Position numbers and translations under genes: made by a program. Shown here piece after piece: positions 45,147 through 54,256 of a stretch of DNA of 64,000 nucleotides. The notes under the pieces were generated by a model. It did not search any database. It was not told where the DNA came from and saw nothing but the letters and a program-made list of their open reading frames with translations. The stretch is taken from NCBI RefSeq assembly GCF_048263965.1, contig NZ_JBLXDO010000005.1, forward strand, positions 62,001 to 126,000, read 5' to 3'. Source of the stretch: Ferrimonas sp048263965. Lineage in GTDB: Bacteria > Pseudomonadota > Gammaproteobacteria > Enterobacterales > Shewanellaceae. Position 1 is the first letter of the stretch. Each line of letters starts with the position of its first letter.

Positions 45147-45890
45147 ATGCATCGATTCCTACTCATCATGCTGTTGGGCTGCTCCCTGCCCTGCCTGGCA
45201 ATAGAGGCTCTGGAGATAGTCCGTCTGTCCGATCAGCAGATGCGCGGCGACTCCAGCTACTCAGAGATGACCATGACCATAGTCAGACCAGAGTGGAAAC
45301 GCACCATGACCATGAAGAGTTGGACCAAGGGCCAGGATCTCTCTCTGGTGCTGGTGACGGCACCGGCCAGAGACAAAGGCAGTGCCTCTCTGAGGCGCTA
45401 CCGGGAGATGTGGAACTGGGTCCCGGGAATAGAAAGAGTCATCAAGATCGCCCCCTCCATGTTGGGCCAGTCCTGGATGGGTTCGGACTTCACCAATGAT
45501 GACCTGATCAATCAATCGTCCATCGTGGTGGACTACCGGCACCAGTTGCTGGGTGAGGCCCTCATCGAAAACCAGCCCTGCTGGGTCATTGATGCCATCG
45601 CCCGTGACGACGCTCCTGTGGTCTGGTCCAGAGTCAAGCTGTGGATAGCAAAGGAGAGCTTTCTGCAGCGTCGGGTTGAGTTCTACGACGAGTTCAATGA
45701 GCGGGTCAATACACTCACTACCTCAGAGGTCAAAACCCTGGGAGGACGCCAGATTGCCACCCTTATGGAGATGGCGCCTGCCGATAAGCCTGGGCAACTC
45801 ACCAGAATAGAGACCCACCAGGCCGAATTTGACTTCCCCATAAAGGAGGCGTTTTTCTCCCAGTCCCAGATGAAGCAGCTTAGGGACTGA
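45147..45890 (+). CDS. LolA-like outer membrane lipoprotein-sorting protein
   Basis: A 247-aa periplasmic protein. ATG 45147 has CAGGAGG six nt upstream. The signal is FLLIMLLGCSLPCLA. The mature chain matches the LolA-like family (PF17131): RGDSSYSEMTMTIVRPEW, MWNWVPGIERVIKIAPSMLG, WMGSDFTNDDL. This family lies beside FtsX-type permeases and is thought to shuttle a lipidated or lipid cargo, though true LolA carries Lol-lipoproteins. First of five coupled genes. Confidence 0.9.
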   Translation: MHRFLLIMLLGCSLPCLAIEALEIVRLSDQQMRGDSSYSEMTMTIVRPEWKRTMTMKSWTKGQDLSLVLVTAPARDKGSASLRRYREMWNWVPGIERVIKIAPSMLGQSWMGSDFTNDDLINQSSIVVDYRHQLLGEALIENQPCWVIDAIARDDAPVVWSRVKLWIAKESFLQRRVEFYDEFNERVNTLTTSEVKTLGGRQIATLMEMAPADKPGQLTRIETHQAEFDFPIKEAFFSQSQMKQLRD

Positions 45891-45893
45891 CCC

Positions 45894-47114
45894 ATGTTGC
45901 TGACCCTGGCATGGCGTAACCTGTGGCGACAGAAGCGGCGCACCCTGCTCACGGCGTCCGCTCTGGCGCTGGCGCTGCTGCTGTCACTGCTGACCCGCAG
46001 CCTGCAGGAGGGCACCTACGACAGCAACATCGATAATGCGGCCCGCCTCTCCACCGGGCTGATTCAGATTCAGCACCCCCAGTTCCAACAGAGCCACAGC
46101 ATTGACCACCTGGTCCCTGGCTCAACCTCCTTTATCGAACCGGCCCTGAGCCTTGATGAGGTCCAAACCGCGCTGCCACGCCTGGAGGCCTATGCACTGG
46201 CCGCCGGCGAGCACGCCTCCAAGGGAGTTCTGGTGGTGGGGGTGCCGCCGGAGCAGGAGGATCGCTATTCCGGCCTGGCCGGTCGCGTGGTGGAGGGAGA
46301 GTACCTGCAACAGGATCAGGTGCTGATCGGAGAGGGGTTGGCCCGGCACCTGGGGGTGTCGGTGGGAGACGAGGTGGCGCTCTATGGTCAGGGCTACCGA
46401 GGCCAAACCGCTGCCGGGCTGTTTCGGGTTTGCGGGATAGTACGGTTTGCCATGCCGGGTTTTGACTCTGCCCTTGCCTACCTGCCCATAACCAGTGCTC
46501 AACACCTGTTCAGTACCCGAGATCTGATCAGCAGTTGGCTGATTCACCCCGATGAACTCAAGACGCTGCCCACCCTGTTGCCCAAACTGGACAGCCTCTA
46601 CCCAAACCAGAGGGTGCTGGATTGGCAGACCCTCTCACCGGAGATGGCCCAGCAGATCCAGATGGACAGGGCCGGCGGTCAGTTCATGATCTTTCTGCTG
46701 TACGGGGTGGTGGGGTTTGGCCTGTTTGCCACCCTGATGATGATGACCCTGGAGCGCCGCCGTGAGTTTGCGGTGATGATGGCCACCGGCATGACCCGGT
46801 TTCGGCTGGTCTGCCTGGTGATGATCGAATCCCTGCTTATTGGCGCCCTGGGCATCCTGTTGGGCCTGGCATTGGCCCTGCCCCTAATCGCCTGGTTTAC
46901 CCGGCATCCCATCCGGCTAAGCGGCGATGCGGCCAGGATGATGCTGGAGCTGGGGTGGGAGCCGGTCATGCCCATGGTATTGTCAGTACAACTGGTGGGC
47001 GGTCAGATAGCCATTGTGTTGTTTTTACTGATTATCTGCCTGATCTACCCCATCACCCGCATAGTGCGGCTGACGCTGGTGAGTGCACTCAAAGGGGGGG
47101 ATGATGCTGATTAA
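45894..47114 (+). CDS. FtsX/LolC-type ABC transporter permease (first)
   Basis: A 406-aa permease with four helices: one at residues 15-35, three after a large periplasmic MacB-like domain (the family pattern of FtsX/LolC). The membrane part has FMIFLLYGVVGFGLFATLMMMTLERRREFAVMMATGMTR. Overlaps the next gene by 11 nt. It probably pairs with the second permease as a heterodimer. Confidence 0.9.
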   Translation: MLLTLAWRNLWRQKRRTLLTASALALALLLSLLTRSLQEGTYDSNIDNAARLSTGLIQIQHPQFQQSHSIDHLVPGSTSFIEPALSLDEVQTALPRLEAYALAAGEHASKGVLVVGVPPEQEDRYSGLAGRVVEGEYLQQDQVLIGEGLARHLGVSVGDEVALYGQGYRGQTAAGLFRVCGIVRFAMPGFDSALAYLPITSAQHLFSTRDLISSWLIHPDELKTLPTLLPKLDSLYPNQRVLDWQTLSPEMAQQIQMDRAGGQFMIFLLYGVVGFGLFATLMMMTLERRREFAVMMATGMTRFRLVCLVMIESLLIGALGILLGLALALPLIAWFTRHPIRLSGDAARMMLELGWEPVMPMVLSVQLVGGQIAIVLFLLIICLIYPITRIVRLTLVSALKGGDDAD

Positions 47115-48336
47115 AATGGCCTGGCGTAACCTGTGGCGAAACCCGCTTCGCACCGGCATTCTGCTGGCCACCATGGTATTTGGCCTGACCGGGGTTATCA
47201 CCCTGATGGGATTTCTCACCGGCATGTACGCCAATATGATAGATAACGCCATCGCCTGGCAAACCAGTCACCTGCAGGTGCAACGGACCGGCTATCGGGA
47301 CAATCCTGAGATAGACCAGACCATAGTGACGCCAGAACCCATTCTGAACGCACTGCGACAGGACCCGACTGTGGCCGCCGCTTCGGCGCGCTTCCTGACC
47401 CAGGGGATGGTTGCTTCGGCGCGCAGCACCCGGGGTGTGCTGATTCGCGGCGTCGCTCCCGACGATGAAGCACAGGTAACCCCGGTGGCCGATCACCTGA
47501 CGGAGGGGCAGTGGCTCGATGATGGGGGGCGTAACCCGGTGGTGGTCTCCCAACGCACCGCCGATCGGCTGAAATTGCGCCTCGGCTCCAAGGTGGTGAT
47601 CACCTTTACCGACGCTTCTGGTGAGGTCACCGGCGCAGCCTTTCGGGTCCGGGGACTGTTCCAGACCCCCTCCAGCCAGTTTGATGACAACAACCTCTAT
47701 GTTCGCCGCGGCGATCTTCAAGACCTGGCGGGCCTTGATGGGGTGCATGAGATCGCGGTGCGCCTCACTGAGTCCGACTTCAGGGATCCGCGGGATCTGG
47801 ACGCCCTGCGCCATGAAATTGAGTCCATGAGTGCCCCAGGCAACAGCATCGACGCCTGGGGCGAGATCCAGCCGATGCTGGCCTCCATATTGTCTCAGAG
47901 CGGCGTCAGCAATGGCATCATTCTGGGGGTGTATGTCACCGCCATGGGGCTCGGCATCATCAACATCATGCTGATGTCGGTGTTCGAGCGCACCCGCGAG
48001 TTTGGCATGCTGATGGCCATCGGCATGCCCAAGGGCCAGGTGTTCCTGCTGATCCTGCTGGAAACCACCCTGCTGGGCGGGTTCGGCGGGCTGCTTGGGG
48101 TCGCTCTCAGCGCCCTGCTGATGATGATACTGGCCCACACCGGCATCAACCTGCAGCTGATGGCCGACGGCCTGGCCGCCTTCGGGGTCGACACCCTGCT
48201 CTACCCCAGGGTGGAGACGGTGGAATACCTGACGGTGTTCATTACCGTCGCCCTGACGGCCATGCTGGCCGCCCTCTACCCAGCCCGCCAGATATTGCGC
48301 AAACAACCGGTAGACGCCATGTCGGAGAAACACTGA
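47104..48336 (+). CDS. FtsX/LolC-type ABC transporter permease (second)
   Basis: A 410-aa paralogue of the preceding permease: both open MAWRNLWR, carry a single N-terminal helix, a periplasmic domain and three C-terminal helices (GIINIMLMSVFERTREFGMLMAIGMPK). ATG 47104 follows AAAGGGGGG; the preceding gene's stop is inside this gene. Two unequal permeases mirror LolC and LolE. Confidence 0.92.
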   Translation: MLIKMAWRNLWRNPLRTGILLATMVFGLTGVITLMGFLTGMYANMIDNAIAWQTSHLQVQRTGYRDNPEIDQTIVTPEPILNALRQDPTVAAASARFLTQGMVASARSTRGVLIRGVAPDDEAQVTPVADHLTEGQWLDDGGRNPVVVSQRTADRLKLRLGSKVVITFTDASGEVTGAAFRVRGLFQTPSSQFDDNNLYVRRGDLQDLAGLDGVHEIAVRLTESDFRDPRDLDALRHEIESMSAPGNSIDAWGEIQPMLASILSQSGVSNGIILGVYVTAMGLGIINIMLMSVFERTREFGMLMAIGMPKGQVFLLILLETTLLGGFGGLLGVALSALLMMILAHTGINLQLMADGLAAFGVDTLLYPRVETVEYLTVFITVALTAMLAALYPARQILRKQPVDAMSEKH

Positions 48337-48338
48337 CC

Positions 48339-49022
48339 ATGACCATAGTGATCGACCAGCTCTGCAAGACCTACAACCCGAACAGCGACTTTCCGGTCAA
48401 GGCGGTGGATCACGTCGACCTGACCATAGATCAGGGGGAGTTTGTGGCCATCATGGGGCCTTCAGGCTCAGGCAAAACCACCCTGCTCAACCTGCTCGGT
48501 GGGCTGGACAGCCCGACTCAGGGCCAGGTCACCATCGACGGGCGGCGCATCGACACCCTGAGCCATGATGAGTTGATCGCCTTTCGCCGGGATCAGGTGG
48601 GCTTTATCTTTCAGGATTACAGCCTGCTGCCTGTGCTGACCGCCCTGGAAAATGTGGAGTTTGTGATGCAATTGCAGGGCCACAACGCCAGTGAATGCCG
48701 ACAGCGGGCGGAATCTCTGCTGGACAGGGTGGGACTGGCGAATCACATGCATAAGCGGCCCGCCAAGCTTTCCGGAGGACAGCAACAGCGCGTCGCCGTC
48801 GCCCGAGCCCTTGCGCCAAGCCCGAGGTTTGTGATGGCCGACGAGCCCACCGCCAACCTGGACGCCCACAGCACCTCCGAGCTGCTGGACATCATGCAGC
48901 AGCTCAATCAGCAGGAGGGCACCACCTTTATCTTCTCCACCCATGATCCCCGGGTAATCACCCGAGCCCGGCGGGTGGTGGTGATGGAGGATGGCCGCAT
49001 TACCGAGGACAGGCGCCAATGA
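48339..49022 (+). CDS. LolD/MacB-type ABC transporter ATP-binding protein
   Basis: A 227-aa ATPase: Walker A GPSGSGKTTLL, Q-loop FIFQDYSLLP, signature LSGGQQQRVA, Walker B FVMADEPTANLD and a switch His at STHD. It starts 2 nt after the permease stop and overlaps the following gene by 4 nt (ATGA). It energises the two permeases. Confidence 0.96.
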   Translation: MTIVIDQLCKTYNPNSDFPVKAVDHVDLTIDQGEFVAIMGPSGSGKTTLLNLLGGLDSPTQGQVTIDGRRIDTLSHDELIAFRRDQVGFIFQDYSLLPVLTALENVEFVMQLQGHNASECRQRAESLLDRVGLANHMHKRPAKLSGGQQQRVAVARALAPSPRFVMADEPTANLDAHSTSELLDIMQQLNQQEGTTFIFSTHDPRVITRARRVVVMEDGRITEDRRQ

Positions 49023-50173
49023 AAGCCTGGCTGCTCCTGCCCTGTTTGGCCCAGGCACAGGTCCCCGGGCTAACTCCCCAGTCTCCCTGGTCGGTCTCTG
49101 GCTACTTCAAGGGGATGACCACACTGACCCAGCCCAGTGGCGCCCCCAGCCAGAAGGAGCACCTGCTGCATCAGAGGTTTGATCTCGAGTACCGGGGACT
49201 GGCGCAGTGGCAGTTCAACCTGGGAATGCGCAATCGCCTCCTCTACAGTGACGCCCTATCCCAACCCGGCTACGGCGATCTGGTTGGCGCCGATCCCGGC
49301 TACTGGGATCTTTCCAGCAACTGGCTGGAGCGGGATTCCCTGTTGGGCACCTCGATTCTTGATCGCCTCTACGCCACCTGGCAGGGAGATCGATGGCAAC
49401 TGAGAGGCGGACGCTTTCGCATCAACTGGGGCATGACCACAGTGTGGAACCCCAATGATCTGTTCAACGCCTACTCCATCTATGACTTTGATTACGAGGA
49501 GCGCCCTGGCAGCGATGCCCTGATGGTCACCCGTCAACTTGGGTTTGCCAGCGAATTGAATCTGGTACTCAGTCCGGATGATGATCCCGACCGTCACAGC
49601 TACGCCCTGCGTTACCTGTTCAATGTGGAAGGGTGGGATGGTCAGATTCTGGCGGGAAAGTCCGGGTTGGATGATGTCGCCGGGCTGGGGTTTGCCACAG
49701 ACATTGGGGGCGCCGGAATTCGAGGCGAAGTCAGCTATTTCAAACCTCGGGAGCAGGCCCCCCAGGGTCCACAAATGAGATCAACCTGGGTAACCAGCCT
49801 GGAGAGCGATTACAGCTTTGCCGGGCAAAGTAACCTGCTGGCCCGCCTGGCACTGCTGCACATCAGCGACCCTCTGTCCGCCGCCTCTGCGGCCGAGTAC
49901 CTCAGGCTGCCGCTCTCTGCTCGTACCCTGAGTTTCACCGAGTTTACCGGCTATGGCGAGCTGGGTTGGGATCTCACCGCCCTCACCCGAATGGTGCTCT
50001 CCGCCAGCTATTACGACGATGAGTCTCTGTTTGTCGGCGCAAGCCTGAGCCACTCCCTGGCCGACGACTGGAGCCTGCTGGGCGTGATTCAGCACTTCGA
50101 CGGCTGTGGCAACAGCCTGTTTGGCCAGTCGCCGGTCACCCTGTGGTACGCCCAACTGCGCTGGAGTTTCTAG
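49019..50173 (+). CDS. Outer membrane beta-barrel protein in the Lol-like operon
   Basis: A 384-aa protein with a very short signal (KAWLLLPCLAQA) and barrel-like alternating strands, rich in Tyr/Trp (FRINWGMTTVWNPNDLFNAYS). The final WYAQLRWSF ends in Phe, as outer membrane proteins do. The NDLFN-type segment resembles DUF1302-like porins found next to such ABC systems. It is translationally coupled to the ATPase, so it is probably the outer membrane exit or acceptor. No homologue name is certain. Confidence 0.8.
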   Translation: MKAWLLLPCLAQAQVPGLTPQSPWSVSGYFKGMTTLTQPSGAPSQKEHLLHQRFDLEYRGLAQWQFNLGMRNRLLYSDALSQPGYGDLVGADPGYWDLSSNWLERDSLLGTSILDRLYATWQGDRWQLRGGRFRINWGMTTVWNPNDLFNAYSIYDFDYEERPGSDALMVTRQLGFASELNLVLSPDDDPDRHSYALRYLFNVEGWDGQILAGKSGLDDVAGLGFATDIGGAGIRGEVSYFKPREQAPQGPQMRSTWVTSLESDYSFAGQSNLLARLALLHISDPLSAASAAEYLRLPLSARTLSFTEFTGYGELGWDLTALTRMVLSASYYDDESLFVGASLSHSLADDWSLLGVIQHFDGCGNSLFGQSPVTLWYAQLRWSF

Positions 50174-50178
50174 GCTGG

Positions 50179-50901
50179 CTACACCAAGCGACAACGGGTC
50201 GCGTGCACCATCATCTGAGCGATGGTTGACGCGTCCAACACCTGCTTTAACTGCCCCACATGGTAATCAATGCCCCTGGGGGTCAGGTTCAGCTGTTCAG
50301 AGAGCTGAGCCCGCCCCTGCCCCAGCGCCAGCCCCTTCAAAATCAGGGCTGAGACCGGGTTGACGATGTTGTAGTCGATCAGCGGATTGAGCCGAGTGGC
50401 ATACGCATCCTCTATCTGGCCAAACAGCTGCAGCAGCCTGGCCTCAACCCAATCCTGGCGCGACTGCAGCATCTCCACCTGAGACTGCTGCTCCAGCATC
50501 AACGTGAAGCGTGCACACAAGGGCTCGGCATCCCGACAGGGAAAGGACAACGTCACCAAGGCCGCGAGTCCGTTTTTGCTCATCTGACGCTGAACCGCCG
50601 TGGGCAACAAGCTCTCCGGCCAAACATAAACCCTCTGCTGAAACAACCCGAATAAGCCCTGACCGTCTGCAGCCAGGCAGTGGGTCTTTCTCAGCCATAG
50701 TGACATGGCCCGGTCACTGGATGCGAACAGCTGCCGGCGCTTTGCGAAGCTCTTCAGATGGCTCTGCCGGCCTTTCAGCCTGGCGCGCCACGGCTCAGGT
50801 GAGCAGATATCGTAACAGAAGCAGAGATCTGCCACCCCCAGGTCTTCGCTGGCCCCCTTCAGCAGGGTGCGCAGCTCCAATGCAAGATCGTATCGAGGCA
50901 T
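50179..50901 (-). CDS. LuxR-type helix-turn-helix regulator of the rdh operon
   Basis: A 240-aa protein from ATG 50901 (MPRYDLALEL; GGAAG upstream). The frame extends to 51054 but overlaps the small membrane gene. The N-terminal part is an undefined sensor region with several Cys (LCFCYDICSPEPW). The C-terminal winged/LuxR-type helix-turn-helix is GRAQLSEQLNLTPRGIDYHVGQL, a GerE-like recognition helix. As the last gene of the rdh operon it is the obvious candidate controller of rdhA. It ends 5 bp from the convergent barrel gene. Confidence 0.75.
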   Translation of the reverse strand: MPRYDLALELRTLLKGASEDLGVADLCFCYDICSPEPWRARLKGRQSHLKSFAKRRQLFASSDRAMSLWLRKTHCLAADGQGLFGLFQQRVYVWPESLLPTAVQRQMSKNGLAALVTLSFPCRDAEPLCARFTLMLEQQSQVEMLQSRQDWVEARLLQLFGQIEDAYATRLNPLIDYNIVNPVSALILKGLALGQGRAQLSEQLNLTPRGIDYHVGQLKQVLDASTIAQMMVHATRCRLV

Positions 50902-50975
50902 AGATTTGTCTTCCCGCAGTTCGGCCCCCTCCCTGGAGCCACCGGCTAACCTGCCGGAGTTGATGAAACTACCAA

Positions 50976-51122
50976 TCAGAGGCGTGATAACTGTTGCCAG
51001 AACGACAGCAGGATCACCACCAGAGTCAGGGCGAGCAGGGCCAGAGTGCCCCACTGCTCAGCCGGCCTGGCCGGTTGGTCACGCCTCGGAGCGGCGCTTT
51101 TCCGCGGTGATGGGGTTGCCAT
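50976..51122 (-). CDS. 48-aa single-helix membrane protein in the rdh operon
   Basis: A short gene with a consensus AAAGGAGG seven nt before ATG 51122. Its 5' 44 nt overlap the end of the RdhC-like gene in another frame. The product has a basic N-terminal tail (RKSAAPRRDQPARPAEQ), then one hydrophobic helix (TLALLALTLVVILLSFW) and ends QQLSRL, predicting an N-in membrane anchor. I know of no named family. Likely translated with, and working near, the flavoprotein. Confidence 0.75.
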   Translation of the reverse strand: MATPSPRKSAAPRRDQPARPAEQWGTLALLALTLVVILLSFWQQLSRL

Positions 51123-52356
51123 AGCCGGGCCTCCTTTGGGTGGATTGAGGTTGAGATGCGTCTCTTACTGCGATGCGCCCGCCCTTTTTGAACCGGGTCA
51201 TCGCCCGGGCCCGCGCTTCAAGGCTGTAGTTGAGGAAGCGCCCCAGGGGACAGAGCAGGCGGCACCAGAAATCACTCACCAGGAAAGCGCCGAACAGGCT
51301 CAGCGGCAGTATGTACCACTGCACCCCTAAACCATCCAGGGAGAACAGCATGGAAAAGGGCTCATAGGAACCAATCGCCGGAGTCCTGGACAGGAAAATC
51401 AGCATCAAGGATAACCACAGCAAGGTGTTGGTCACCTGCTTGAGCCGCTTCTTCAGCCAGGGATGCAGTTGCAGGTTGAGTCCGCTCAAGCGATGCAGCC
51501 AGCGCTGTATCTGATGGAAGGGACAGAGTTGGCTGCAGTAGAGGTTACGCCCCATAAACAGGATCGCCCCCAGGGCACCGGCCAGCATGATGTACCACAA
51601 CAGGTGCTGCTGGGGTGACGGAATGTAGCCGAGTAACAGAGAGCCCACCAGAGCCATGGAGAGGGCCGAATTGAGCCAGTAACCAATCAGCACTACAGAC
51701 GCCACACCCAGTAGCTGGTTGAACCTGGCCTGGTGCTTTCTTGGTAGCCGTTTGTGCATGAAGGCAGCCACAAACAACAGAAACGCCGCCAACTCTTTGG
51801 CGCCCAGTACCAATTGCGGTTCTTGCCAGTCAGCAGGAAAACCGAATGGGTCGGCGGCAGCATGGGTGCCCTCACGAACCGCGGAGGTCAAGCCCCTGGA
51901 TGTCAGGGTGGCCCCACTTAAGGCGTCGATGTCCTCTCCAAGCAGGAAATCATCATTGACCTGTTTACCGGCGAACTGCCGGTAATACTGACTCTCGTCG
52001 AACCGTGCCACATAGCCTGGGGTCTCTTTGTGCTGAAGCAGTTTTACCTCCTCCACCCGTCCCCGGTCATTGATGAGGCTGGCCACCAGCATCGGGCCAC
52101 CATACCCCTGTGACTCGTTGATGCTCACCAGGTAGTGCTCACCTTTCAGAGACATCTGGTACTGGTTTGGTGTCTGCTCCTGGGGCGTTATCCCCCCCTT
52201 GGGGTAGGCCCCCTGAAGTAAGGTGGTGTAATCCGGCTGCTGCCAGATAAGCCCCAGAACAAAGGCCACCGCCAGGGAAATCCAGGCGGTGAGGCGCAGC
52301 CAGGGGATGCCTGAGGAGCGCCCTCGGGACAACGGATTAGGATTGGATCTTGTCAT
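51079..52356 (-). CDS. rdhC: NosR/RdhC-like membrane flavoprotein with 4Fe-4S-type Cys motifs
   Basis: 425 aa from ATG 52356 (GAGGAG upstream). An N-terminal helix is followed by a periplasmic FMN-binding domain with the covalent-flavin motif SGATLTSRGL (the first Thr of SGAT is the flavin-linked residue in the family), then several membrane helices and two CxxxCP motifs (YCSQLCPFHQIQ and WCRLLCPLGRF) facing the cytoplasm. NosR, RnfG and RdhC/PceC share this design, passing electrons from the quinone pool or a low-potential donor. It probably feeds RdhA or matures it. Confidence 0.88.
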   Translation of the reverse strand: MTRSNPNPLSRGRSSGIPWLRLTAWISLAVAFVLGLIWQQPDYTTLLQGAYPKGGITPQEQTPNQYQMSLKGEHYLVSINESQGYGGPMLVASLINDRGRVEEVKLLQHKETPGYVARFDESQYYRQFAGKQVNDDFLLGEDIDALSGATLTSRGLTSAVREGTHAAADPFGFPADWQEPQLVLGAKELAAFLLFVAAFMHKRLPRKHQARFNQLLGVASVVLIGYWLNSALSMALVGSLLLGYIPSPQQHLLWYIMLAGALGAILFMGRNLYCSQLCPFHQIQRWLHRLSGLNLQLHPWLKKRLKQVTNTLLWLSLMLIFLSRTPAIGSYEPFSMLFSLDGLGVQWYILPLSLFGAFLVSDFWCRLLCPLGRFLNYSLEARARAMTRFKKGGRIAVRDASQPQSTQRRPGYGNPITAEKRRSEA

Positions 52357-52410
52357 GGAACTCCTCGGGAAAGGGTCCCCGCAGGGCGGGGACACTGTGA
52401 CTCAGACGGC

Positions 52411-52689
52411 TCAGGAACGTTTACCGGGTTGAATCAGGTGACGCCAACTCAGTGCCGCCACCACCAGGGTAGAGAGGCCGAAGCAGATCAGTCCCATGGC
52501 GCCGGACTGGGGTTCACCCTCGGCAAAGGATCCCCAGGACCAGCCCACACACAGCCAGGCCAGGACAAAGGTGCCCAACAGGGCCAGGTTGGCGCCGCTT
52601 CCCAGGCGATAGCGGCGACGCAGGCTGGCATAGCCCCAGATCGCTCCGGTGGTGGCCATGCCCATCAGGTACCACATTAATCCCATCAT
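52411..52689 (-). CDS. rdhB: RdhB-like membrane anchor
   Basis: A 92-aa protein with three hydrophobic helices (LMWYLMGMATTGAIWGYASL, LALLGTFVLAWLCVGWSWG, GLICFGLSTLVVAALSW). Its position 12 nt after rdhA and its helix number match the B-subunit that anchors RdhA to the membrane. AAGGAG precedes the start. Sequence is too short for a confident family call. Confidence 0.75.
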   Translation of the reverse strand: MMGLMWYLMGMATTGAIWGYASLRRRYRLGSGANLALLGTFVLAWLCVGWSWGSFAEGEPQSGAMGLICFGLSTLVVAALSWRHLIQPGKRS

Positions 52690-52701
52690 CGGTCAGTCTC
52701 C

Positions 52702-54150
52702 TTAAACAAAATCGCCACTAAAACCACTCTTCCAGAACTTGCGCACCGCCTCCTCATCGTTGACGTTGCCATAGCCGAACAGGATGTCCGCCTTGGTCAT
52801 CAGCCCATGGACGGTACCGCCGGTAAAGGTGTTGGAGGCGTCAATCAGCCTGTGATGCCAGAAGTCAGGTTTGTTCCAGGGACAGGCCGCAATGCAGGCA
52901 CCACAGTCACCGCCATTGTCTGCCCAGAATTTCAGGCACTTTTTCGGGTCACTGTAAAACTTACGCACGCCGGTATTGACGTCCCAGGTGTAGAGAGGGT
53001 CTTCACTGCCCGGATAGGTGGGCGCCATGGAGGGTTTGTCATCCATGCAGATGGCGCCGGAAGGACAGGCCTCGCCGCAGCGCTTGCAGTTCTCACAGAA
53101 CTCCTGAATGCCATAGGTGCGGGGCGTGTCGTACGCCACCTCATCCAACTCCAGATCGGTGTACACCTTACAGATGCGGATTCTCGGACCCAGATTGGGG
53201 GCCACCATGGCGCCATTGCGAGAGCCCTCCCCCAGACCTGCGGCGATGCCATAGGCCACCGAATTTCCCAGGTCGTTGGTGGCACCCACCGCCTGGAAAC
53301 CCAGACGACGAATGAACTTGGCCATCTGACCGGCCAGCATGGCGATGTTGCTGTACCCCTGCGCCGCAGTAGCGGACTGAGGGATGGCTGGCGCCGTGGA
53401 CACCGCTTCATAATCCATGGGCACAATCATCACAATCACGCTCTTGGGCTCAAACGGGAAGTCCTCCTCCCAGGTCAGGGTCTTCTCGGTCAGCGCATGG
53501 TAGAGCGGGTTGTAGTCCCAGCGACGGTCACGCCGGCAGATCCCAACCCTGGCGGCGCCGAAAGTTCTGGCGGCGGTCTTGATGGCGGACACCTTTTCGA
53601 CCGAGTCCTTAAAGGGGTACTGATGCTCATGGACATCGGACTGATCCCAGGTCAGGACGCCCTGCCCAGGAACACCGGCTTGCACCAGAGGCGCCAGAGA
53701 CATGGAACCGTGCCAGCACGCTTCCTCCAGGGCAAAGTCCAACTGGGTGTAACCCACCTTGTCATTGTCGTAACGCTCTGCGCCATGCAGGAAGGTCATA
53801 AACGCTTCCCCCATGTGCATCGGCTTCTCTCCCGGTTGTATTGGGCCCAGACTCTCGATGCCAAAGTTGAGGTTTCGCTCCGGATGCGCCGCCTGCAACT
53901 TCTTACTCAGGGCATAGGTCTGGTTGACGTTCCGTTGGTCCATGGGTTTGAAATCGGCACTGATCTCATTGGGGAACTCCTGATGGACGATGCCGTCCAT
54001 GCGATTCTTCACCCAGGCGCCAGCACCGGCCACCACACCGACACCGGCAACGGTACCGGCACTGAGCTTCAGCAATTGGCGGCGCCGAGCATCGACCCCC
54101 GGCGCAGCCTCTTGTGGCTGTTCAACACTTTGGTTCTCTTTCTGACTCAT
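52702..54150 (-). CDS. rdhA: Respiratory reductive dehalogenase RdhA
   Basis: A 482-aa protein with a twin-arginine signal (RRRQLLKLSAG, residues 22-32). The C-terminus has two ferredoxin-like motifs: C352-x2-C355-x2-C358-x3-C362P and C405 plus C416-x2-C419-x3-C423P. The corrinoid-enzyme core between them has the length and features of organohalide-respiratory RdhA (no cobalamin-binding DxHxxG box, as usual in this family). It removes halogen from organohalides as terminal acceptor outside the cytoplasmic membrane. It precedes rdhB, rdhC and a regulator. The substrate cannot be read. Confidence 0.9.
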   Translation of the reverse strand: MSQKENQSVEQPQEAAPGVDARRRQLLKLSAGTVAGVGVVAGAGAWVKNRMDGIVHQEFPNEISADFKPMDQRNVNQTYALSKKLQAAHPERNLNFGIESLGPIQPGEKPMHMGEAFMTFLHGAERYDNDKVGYTQLDFALEEACWHGSMSLAPLVQAGVPGQGVLTWDQSDVHEHQYPFKDSVEKVSAIKTAARTFGAARVGICRRDRRWDYNPLYHALTEKTLTWEEDFPFEPKSVIVMIVPMDYEAVSTAPAIPQSATAAQGYSNIAMLAGQMAKFIRRLGFQAVGATNDLGNSVAYGIAAGLGEGSRNGAMVAPNLGPRIRICKVYTDLELDEVAYDTPRTYGIQEFCENCKRCGEACPSGAICMDDKPSMAPTYPGSEDPLYTWDVNTGVRKFYSDPKKCLKFWADNGGDCGACIAACPWNKPDFWHHRLIDASNTFTGGTVHGLMTKADILFGYGNVNDEEAVRKFWKSGFSGDFV

Positions 54151-54256
54151 AGTTTTACCTTCTTTCTCAGAGTTTCCTGAAGCAGATAAAGTCGCTTTAT
54201 TAAATAAATTCTAAATTTGAGCAGGAGAATAAGATATGCCAACGAATAGAATATGG

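Noticed and set aside
47089..48333. A 414-codon minus-strand frame
   Set aside because: Antisense to the second FtsX-type permease and His/Gln-rich in a manner typical of shadow frames.
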